Below, one piece after another: positions 56,929 to 64,000 of a stretch of DNA of 64,000 nucleotides (its first letter is position 1; each line of letters starts with the position of its first letter). Origin of the DNA: Datisca glomerata (Eukaryota; Streptophyta; Magnoliopsida; Cucurbitales; Datiscaceae); assembly GCA_003255025.1 (NCBI GenBank), contig QANY01011400.1, positions 496,001-560,000 on the forward strand. The letters run 5' to 3'. The translations under genes and the position numbers were made by a program. The notes under the pieces were generated by a model, which did no database searches, had not been told where the DNA came from, and saw only the letters and a program-made list of their open reading frames with translations.

Positions 56929-59741
56929 CACTACAAGAAAATAGTGCTACTGTGACGGTTTTTGTGTCTTTCGAGACGGTTTTTAGTCGTCAGTAGAGCT
57001 ATTACAACGATTCTAAAACTATCGTGATCGCCACCATCGCAGAAACTGTTGCGACGATTTTAGTAACCGTCATAGGAACGTCGCTAAAAATTTATCTATC
57101 GCGACGATTTGTTAGCCGTCGCGATAGACTTCCTATGACGACGATTCTTACTAACCGTCGCGATATATACAATTGCTTGTTTTAGCGGCAGTTTTATTAT
57201 ATATAAACCACCGGTATAGCTGTTATAATTTAAAAAAAAAATGATTGGGGAGCACATGCAAGTGCTGCATACCTTTTTTACTCATAAAGCTCATAAACTA
57301 ATGCTCATCAAGCGATAACATGGATTGCAAAGTGAAATTACATGAATAACATGAAATAGAAAACATGCTGGAATAATTCTACCGCTCAAAACAAGGAAAT
57401 AACTATATATTTTACACCACTTGCTCTCAATGACGAAAATGATCTAGACCTCAAGGAACATCATTCTCTAATTGAGCAATTCTTTTCAAGCTTACTCGAC
57501 TTCCATAGTACTCCAGCTAAAAGGAATTTCAATATTGCTTAACTAAAGCTCATAGTAAAGAAACTAACAGCATGAGCCATTTTAATACTTAAAAGTAAAA
57601 TCATAAATGCAGCCCACAACAAATATAGTAAGGATGATGGCATCAAATATTGTGGCTGAGCAATGAAAGCACTAAACACCAATCAAAGTCTAGCCTTTAA
57701 AGCTCACATAAGCATCAGTAAAAAAAATGATTAATTTGTAAGAAAAACACAGTTGGCAGAATCATTAATAGAAATTGATGAGCTTAAAACCAGACAAGAA
57801 TGAGCTTTAGGAATCAACATTCCCTTCTCTTAAGGGCGACAATTTTAGTATCATACCAAGCCACAAAGAAAACAAACAAGCTCTGTAATGCTAATGTACA
57901 TTAATAGAATTCCATATATTGTACGATGTACATTAAGTACGATATCTTCCAATTTATCAACAATTATCAGTATTAGATTACAACAATAAAACATTCATTT
58001 TAAGGGGAAACGACTCTAGTAGGCATAACAATTTGAATTATTTAACATTTGAATTTAGACATTTCATATATTTACATCTATTGCCTACAAGACATAGGCA
58101 ACTGAATAGTGAATTACCTCAATTTTACCTAATGAGAGTGCTGGGTTTGCTCTTCCAATCCTTACAGAGTTAAAATTTGACCGAAGTGTCTCAAGAGTCT
58201 TTTCTATCATTGCTTTCTGAAAAGTACATTGTCAAAGTTAATTATTGAAACATCAATAATAGAATTGAACAATAAAAAAATCAGACTTGCCTATTCTTCA
58301 TAAGCCGCCTATTCTATCTCTTTGGTAATTAAGACATAGTTTCTTGCCGGAGTCCATAACAGTGAATCCAACCATCTCAAAGAGCCATATTTCACAAGAT
58401 TTTGCACAAAAAGAAAAAAGAGGGAGAAGCATTGAGCACATATGTTCCACGAAAATTAAGTGAAATAAACATATAAAATTCCTTTTAGGTAACTCAAATG
58501 CGCCTTTCATTTAGCATTAAAAGGAGAGTAAGAATCCAAGATAAAAACTAAGTAAAAGTGTATAACAAAACCATAACAATTTAGTTGGTGCTGTAACACA
58601 AAATCTGAAAATCCACAATTACGGAAGCAGCTCGAAACTTTCTCATTCTCAAAAACCATGAAATTAAAAATCAAGACAGATCTGTGATGAATAAATTCAT
58701 CATAATTTATATTCTTCTCAGAATTTTTTTTCCAGCGAATCCTTCTGGCCAACCGCAGAATCAGATTTCACAATGGCTCCGTAATGGTTCAAAAACATAT
58801 ATATTCTACTGTACAACTTCCTTTAAAAGTTCCCCATGTTCCATCCAAAATTTTTTCATAGAAATTAAGATTAGACCATAAGAAAAAAGAATTTAACACA
58901 AAACCTCAGTTAAAGTAAAGGATTGAGAAGAGACTAAGAAAAAATGATGCAAGAACTTCTGGGACTCATTGTCATGCCTACAGGCCTCAAAAGTTGAAAC
59001 CCAAGGAGTGAAGAATCTATAGCATATTCCAACAAGAACACTACCAGGAAAACTTAAACCCAACCATAAACCAAATAATGGAGGCAAACCAAACATAATA
59101 GCAACCTTAAAGAAATTGACAAAAAAGAATCCGAACTACACAAGAAATAAAAGAAAATAAAAAAGGAGGAACCTTTGAGGCAGCTTCTTCGTTCTCCAAT
59201 TCTCAAAGAGCGGGATGAAGAAAAAGAAGAAGAAGGGACCGACGGCTTTAGAGTGAAGAAGATGAAATCACTAGCTTCGTTCTCCAATTTGGTGCCCTAT
59301 CGGCACCACTGTTCGGCGGAGGACTTAACAGGCAAAAGAGCATGTGGAGAAAAAGCCTCAACGGTTTGTGCTTTAGAGAGAATGGAGAAAAGGGAAAGAA
59401 AGAAAGGGTTTCTGATAGATGGAGAGGAGAGACGGCTAGCCGCATATTTTGGTGTTTCCTTCAATTCCCCGCTTGATTTTTTGTTATTTTTCGCGTTTCC
59501 TGCGGATGCCTATTGCGACGGTTAGGGAGAAACCGTCGCAAAAATTCACTATTGCGACGGTTAAAGGAAACTGTTGCCATAGGTCACTTATTACGACTGT
59601 TATCTTAAAACCATCACAATAAATTCATATATCGAGCGGTTAGCAAAACCGTCGCCAAAAAACTCTCACATTCATTTTTTCGCAACGGTTGGTACAACCG
59701 TCACGATTTAACCGTCGAAATATGTCAATTTTCTTGTAGTG
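56929..59741. mobile_element. Non-autonomous CACTA (En/Spm) transposon, 2.8 kb
   Basis: It starts CACTACAAGAAAATAGTG at 56929 and ends ATTTTCTTGTAGTG at 59741, perfect inverted 14-base termini. Subterminal arrays of CGACGGTT/AACCGTCGCGA motifs at both ends (56950-57180 and 59515-59725) are typical. The flanking triplets are TTA and GTA, an imperfect 3-bp duplication. No transposase domain is seen, but a captured host exon lies at 58118-58216 and a further unassigned frame at 59175-59525. Confidence 0.88.
58118..58216 (-). pseudogene. Captured exon of an organellar ribosome recycling factor gene
   Basis: A 99-base block bounded by a TTTTCAG acceptor and a GTAATT donor encodes 33 residues, including KTLETLRSNFNSVRIGRANP. 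This matches the first helix and the R-x-GRA-x-P motif of ribosome recycling factor, which with EF-G splits post-termination ribosomes in bacteria, plastids and mitochondria. Other exons were not found within the element, so it is a fragment carried by the CACTA transposon and not a working gene. Confidence 0.72.
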
Positions 59742-60283
59742 GTATCCTTCAATCTAATCACATTATCCACATGGTTTAATACCCACTCAATATGAGTACA
59801 AGGTTCCTAATGCAAAAATTCAGAAAAATAAGACTCAATAATATCAATAACCTTATTATCTTCATGCAACCAGATATCATTTCTATCCCTAAGCCATACA
59901 ATATTGTTCACCATTCTTCTTTTCAAAACAGATTTGTGAAAAAACCTAGTAATTTTGTCCCCAATTCTCAACCAGTTAGTTCTAGCTCTTTGCCCAAAAC
60001 AAAATTCCTCTTGCTTCAATAATTTATTAATATGAGAGGTAATAATAGATCTCAGAACCCTATCCATATCAGAATTTTCTTTTAGCATAGACGGATCCTC
60101 TTTCAACTGGTCAATTTTAGCTTTAGGGTTACCTCTTAAATTTTTATTCCAAGTTTTGATGTCAGACTTGCAGCGTTAAGCTTAGCAATGAAAGTTCCCA
60201 TACCATTACTAGACCCATGACTATTCCGGCTTTTAATTAGTATGTCATCAAAACCTTCTTCAAGGAATCATTTGGCTTCAAAC
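59742..60283 (-). pseudogene. LINE linker between endonuclease and reverse transcriptase
   Basis: It reads RARTNWLRIGDKITRFFHKS then RRMVNNIVWLRDRNDIWLHE, the well-conserved linker of plant LINE ORF2. It is interrupted by the CACTA end on its 3' side. Confidence 0.8.
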
Positions 60284-60915
60284 TTATTTTCTAGAGGTTT
60301 TAGGGAAAATCTTATCAATGAACAATATAAGCATGTTGTCGTTAGATCCTAAATTAGGAGGAATTTGACACTCAAGATTAGGGAAAATGTCAAGAAATGA
60401 TTCATTAACGAGAACCATATCTAACCTTTCTTGGATGAAACCATTACCTTGTCTTCTATTCCTCCATGTAAAAAAAACTTTGGCATCCACATCAATAAGC
60501 CCACAAGATTTAATCAAATCACTAAATCGTTTTGCCCTATTGAAGTCAAAAACATTTTCACCCAATTTCTCTTTACTATTTAAGACCAGCAATTAACCAG
60601 GGGAGAAACTCCTTGGTTTGATCTAGAGAGATTTTCATGTTGCATCCATCTCTCTTTTTTATCTCCACAATCCTACCCCATCCTTTAATATTTATGTCCA
60701 CAATATTACTAGGATTATAAATACTAGTTACATGAATATCACTATTCCAGCAAATAATCATACATTCAGAAAGATCAATAGGATCCACAGTATGTTAAAA
60801 ATCAAGTTTTCATTTTCTAAACAACCACTTAACCTTATCTGATTTTGTTTTGGTTTCAATAAGACAATAAGACTAGGCTTATCATGGACAAGTCGTACCA
60901 ACGACAGTCAACTTC
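60284..60915 (-). pseudogene. LINE endonuclease remnant
   Basis: DPIDLSECMIICWNSDIHVT and, after a frame change, FTWRNRRQGNGFIQERLDM read as an endonuclease/exonuclease/phosphatase-type domain, the TxxN-like and RLDR-like motifs of L1-type LINEs. Upstream pieces to about 60915 continue the domain with stops. In active copies this enzyme nicks the target DNA. Confidence 0.78.
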
Positions 60916-61209
60916 AAGTGCATAAAGAAATATTATGTTTTAGCGTTGTAATTTTACTTCATCTTTTGTGATGATCAAAATGGCCCGACAATGTCCACTA
61001 TCAGTTATTGAGGCCGTCTCATGTGGCCCTTCCCATTTGTACAAGCATGCACATAAACAAATAATTATAAGTTTCATAATAGGCATTTTCGTGTATAAAC
61101 ACAATTATCGTGACTTAGGATACATAATCTCGCATCTTTACAACATATGATCACCTTTGTACTTAATACACCGGGCTTCAGACTTCATAATGTATCCACC
61201 TTCAGGTTT

Positions 61210-61640
61210 TGTTAGTACAACCATCCTCGGTCCCGCTCCCTTGCACTATGATCATACAACCTACTTCGGTCTCGCACCTTCGCGCTTCGATCATGTAATC
61301 TACCTCGGACTGGCGCCTTCACACTTTGACCAAAAAACCTACTTCGAGCTCGCGCTTTCGCGCCTTGGCCATACAACCTACTTCAGACTCGTGCCTTCAT
61401 GCCTTGGCCATACAACCTACTTCGGGCTCGCGCTTTCGTTCCTTGGCCATACAACCTACTTCGGGCTTGAGCCTTCATGCCTTAGAAATACAATCTACAT
61501 AGGGCTCACGTCTTTGCGCCTTGGCCATACAACCTACTTCAGGCTCGCGCCTTCGCACCTTGGCCATACAACCTACCTCGAGCTCGCGCTTTCGTGCCTT
61601 GGCCGTACAACCAACTTCTGAATCGCGCCTTAGTAATATG
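61210..61640. repeat. 39-base tandem repeat array in a gypsy remnant
   Basis: About eleven units with CTTGGCCATACAACCTACTT and CGGGCTCGCGCTTTCG. Each unit is 13 codons in every frame, giving for instance a repeating TTYFGLAPS peptide on the plus strand. The array belongs to the 3' side of the minus-strand gypsy element. Confidence 0.85.
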
Positions 61641-61924
61641 ACCCACTTCGGGCTCACTTTGTTCAGATCTCTGAAAGCAATACACCATCGTGTCTCACCG
61701 TTCTTTTTTATGGATGATTCTTTGTCCTACCTCCCTGACGTTTCTGGCAAGGTGACATGCGCCCTCATATGTACGCCCTTGTCCTTTTCTTCCCCCTCAT
61801 CCGTCGTGGCCCACCGCGAAGTAGAGGGACCTTCGACCACACTAATCATGTAGCATGTCGCGGGAAAGGCTGGTTCCCCATGGCTTCCATGTCCTCAGTA
61901 ATGATCTCTCTCTTTTGGAGTTTG

Positions 61925-63404
61925 TCATGAAAGATGCACCTCAAATTTGTGCAATCTATGGTTGCGTGGGTGGCATCTCGGTTGAAGCGGTAGTATCGGG
62001 GTGATTCTATTTTTCTCTGGTGGGCAAAATGTCCACCTAAGGTCTCTGTATGACCTTTCCTTGATCCAAGCGTCCAACAATGCCTCTACCTTGTCCATGG
62101 AGTAGAGGAAAGGTGGTGGATCATCCCTTTCGCTCATGTCCCGTTTTGCGCCTCACCCTTCGGGTTGTGCCATATATACTTATGGCATGTATCTCGCGGG
62201 CTTCCATGTAAGCCTCCGCGATCATGTTGCTCCACGGCTTTTGGCCTTGACACCGAAGTGTTGGTGTGTTGAGCAATTACGTGGAGGCGAGAGAACGTGG
62301 TGATGTCGAGGTTCTCCAAATGTGCTCTATACTCACTTATCATTTCGCAGATGCACATCTTTACCAAGTCCTCTTCCTTCCACTCTTCCTGGCAATCCAA
62401 TGCTTTATCCTTGAACCTCCTGACGTAAGTCATCAGGTCCTCATCTTACCTTTGAGGCTAATGCCCCAACTCGAGAATGCTCATCTTTTCTTCTGACCCA
62501 AAGAACTTGGTCATGAAGGCAGAAACCATATGCGGCCAAGTCAGTACCGATCCCGGTTCCAGGTTGGTGTACCATGTGTATGCTCGCTTAGTCAATGATT
62601 TTGAGAACTCCCTCAGCCTCATGGACTCATCACATCTGTGTGGGCCCAAGTCATCAATGAAGAGTATAATGTGCTCCCTAGCACATTCGTCCTTCCTGTT
62701 ATACTTGCAGAACTTTGGAGGCACGTAGTCAGACGGATATGGCCTCATGGCCGACTCAGCCAGGTAAGGAGGACGGAAGTCCACTATGGTCTTGCTCAAG
62801 GTGTCCTTGGGCATCTCCATCTTCAACATCTTCTATAATGTCTCCTTCGTGATAAAATAGTCAGGGTCAGCACCATCGACCGGGCCGACATGCGTCGACA
62901 TAGTACGTGCGAAGGCCGGTAGGAAGGTTGTCTGCGGGATGTTAACGTTTGCGGGGTTGCTTGAGTGAACCCCCGAGAAGTGTAGGTGGAATAGGCATGT
63001 CAGCGTTCTCCTGGTTTGCGGTGTGGGGTGGAATAATATGACGACCGGTGATGGTGGTGAAGGGTTTTGGGCAACCGCGAAAAGACCCAACCTTGTTGTC
63101 GTCGCTACTACTACCATGATGACGGCAAAATGAACTAATGCTATCAGGGATCTGTAGGCTTCTAACGTCGAGATTTTCCTGGTTACCCAAAATGGGTGCG
63201 GATCTCGACATTAGAAGCCTGCAGATCCCTGATAGCATTAGTTTGTCCTGTCACCGTCATGGCAGTAGTAGTGGAGGTGGCGAGGTTGGGTCTCTCCCTG
63301 GAAGTGGTCTCTTCTAAGTCATGGTTCTCTATTGACTGATTGACATTGTCTCCTTCCAGATGGGAAGAAGCTCTAGTGATTCTACCACGCCCGACCATAC
63401 TCAA
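61925..63404 (-). pseudogene. gypsy gag remnant
   Basis: A start at 63404 (MSMVGRGRITRASSHLEGD) lies just after the primer site. Following frame breaks, 62829-62458 holds the capsid-like Gag core (KRAYTWYTNLEPGSVLTWP, MVSAFMTKFFGSEEKMS), continued by 62433-62134 with VRRFKDKALDCQEEWKEED. An in-frame stop separates ETL and KMLKMEM near 62830. This is the retrotransposon gag family of plant gypsy elements. pol is not present in the window. Confidence 0.8.
63133..63243. repeat. Long imperfect hairpin in the gypsy gag region
   Basis: Arms 63133-63174 and 63202-63243, 42 bases each, are inverted copies with about two mismatches, around a 27-base loop. Each arm contains TGCTATCAGGGATCTG or its complement. 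Confidence 0.92.
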
Positions 63405-63432
63405 TGAAAATAATGTTTAGACAGGTCAGTCT

Positions 63433-63450
63433 CCAATGAAGTCGCCAAAA
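63433..63450 (-). other. Primer binding site region of the gypsy element
   Basis: Reading the minus strand, TTTTGGCGACTTCATTGG follows directly after the LTR end ...AAACA. TTGGCGAC is the form common at plant gypsy primer sites. Confidence 0.65.
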
Positions 63451-64000
63451 TGTTTAAGGGTTTTTGGGTGATTTGTGATTTAAGTGACCTAGTCTATGAC
63501 AAACAAGCATGGGAACATGGAAGACGTGTGGTCGGCGGGGGTAAAAGACAAACACCCTTAAACAATCGACGGAGGGTGACAATGCCTTTACTGAGGTTGG
63601 TGAGAGCTCCAAGAGAATATTCTTTAATGTTTGGCCTCGGGAAGTGCGAAATTGATGATCCTTATAATCACACCAAGGACCACTTTATATAGATGGGGTC
63701 AAGTGGGGACCACAGATCCATCATTTATAGTGACATGGAAATCACGTAACCACGCCTTAAACGTGATCATGCTTAAAATGTGACTACACCTAAAACATGG
63801 ACACACACTTAAAACGTGATCACGCCTAAAACGTGGTCACACACTTAAAACGACGTAACATGCATAACATGTGACTACTTTTCATGCTCACAACTAGTCA
63901 TGCCTTTGCGACATCCAGTAGTCGGATAACAACCTCACAGATGTTAAACTTATACTCCCCAAAGGACACCACCTGCCGTCGGGCCTCCCCAACGGCGGGT
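63451..64000 (-). repeat. 5' LTR of the minus-strand gypsy element, cut by the window end
   Basis: On the plus strand it starts TGTTTAAGGG and runs off the window, so its outer end and target duplication are not visible. It contains short internal repeats from 63740 to 63860 (TTAAAACGTGATCACGCC, CTAAAACGTGGTCACAC). No partner LTR was found at the left, where the element has been truncated near 61150. Confidence 0.65.

Larger units (their letters stand above)
55341..57381. repeat. Duplicated unit, second copy, interrupted by a Mutator-like element
   Basis: It matches the first copy except for 55470-56818 (inserted element plus extra target-site copy). After 57381 the sequence continues into the body of the CACTA element, while the first copy stops at about 55319. 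Confidence 0.85.
51700..60915 (-). mobile_element. LINE (L1-type non-LTR) retrotransposon, split by a DNA-transposon nest
   Basis: On the minus strand the order is endonuclease (60915-60284), linker (60283-59742), reverse transcriptase (54871-53089) and RNase H (52130-51700). Reading across the nest joins DNVIRLKDT-like sequence at 59742 to NNSLTDSVSFEEVRDDIF at 54871, which is the normal start of the LINE RT domain. The foreign DNA from 54872 to 59741 therefore split this coding region. Frameshifts and stops throughout make it inactive. The 5' end is truncated near 60915. Confidence 0.85.

Noticed and set aside
54872..59741. A single 4.9-kb CACTA element from the first CACTA end to 59741
   Set aside because: A second complete CACTA end with the same LINE flank occurs at 56929, so the first end is a duplicated fragment and the element proper is 56929-59741.
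61157..61621. 154-codon frame with a repeating 13-residue unit, looking like a repeat protein
   Set aside because: The 39-base DNA unit is divisible by three, so every frame repeats. It lies in a gypsy remnant transcribed from the other strand.
63719..63860. Repeated AAACGTGATCACG phrases as an operator or ABA-response cluster
   Set aside because: They lie inside a gypsy LTR and look like short internal tandem repeats. A regulatory role cannot be supported from sequence alone.

Overview
This is nuclear DNA from a flowering plant, most likely a eudicot. It is AT-rich, its few genes are sparse, and the rest is nested transposable elements. The evidence is the plant-specific protein families (an F-box protein with an F-box-associated domain, an E-class PPR protein, a sulfate transporter fragment, an intron-containing DnaJ-like gene) together with plant copia, gypsy, LINE, CACTA, Mutator-like and hAT elements. 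I cannot name the species.

Only three genes look intact, all on the minus strand: a three-exon J-protein-like gene whose J domain has lost its HPD motif (14369-16052), a single-exon F-box protein (18039-19217) and a single-exon organelle-type PPR protein (46267-47958). Two decayed gene pieces lie near the left end: a two-exon sulfate transporter fragment (4180-4907, minus) and an unrecognised spliced pseudogene (5975-6532, plus).

Left to right: 0.7-2.9 kb is a satellite-like array with CCTAAA motifs; 3-8 kb holds gene fragments, a CACTA end and pyrimidine-rich repeats; 7.97-13.32 kb is a decayed Ty1-copia element; 14.4-19.2 kb is the gene island; 20.77-32.31 kb is an 11.5-kb LTR element with matching LTRs and a 5-bp target duplication. 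Its interior is mostly successive non-coding tandem repeats plus a minus-strand copia remnant. 34.70-42.15 kb is a second LTR element (Ty3/gypsy) with its own target duplication, carrying a nested 933-bp hAT element. 46.3-48 kb is the PPR gene. 51.7-60.9 kb is a minus-strand LINE broken by a CACTA element. The CACTA 5' end is duplicated, and the duplicated copy is itself split by a Mutator-like element. 61-64 kb is a minus-strand gypsy remnant whose LTR runs off the window.

The most notable finding is gene capture in the 54.6-59.7 kb nest. The 1340-bp Mutator-like element (9-bp target duplication) carries a fragment of a RINGv-type zinc-finger gene, and the CACTA element carries a spliced exon that reads as ribosome recycling factor. 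An empty version of the Mutator insertion site is preserved about 0.7 kb away. Motifs, splice sites and target duplications were read directly from the sequence; family names rest on recalled family signatures; insertion order and mechanism are inference.
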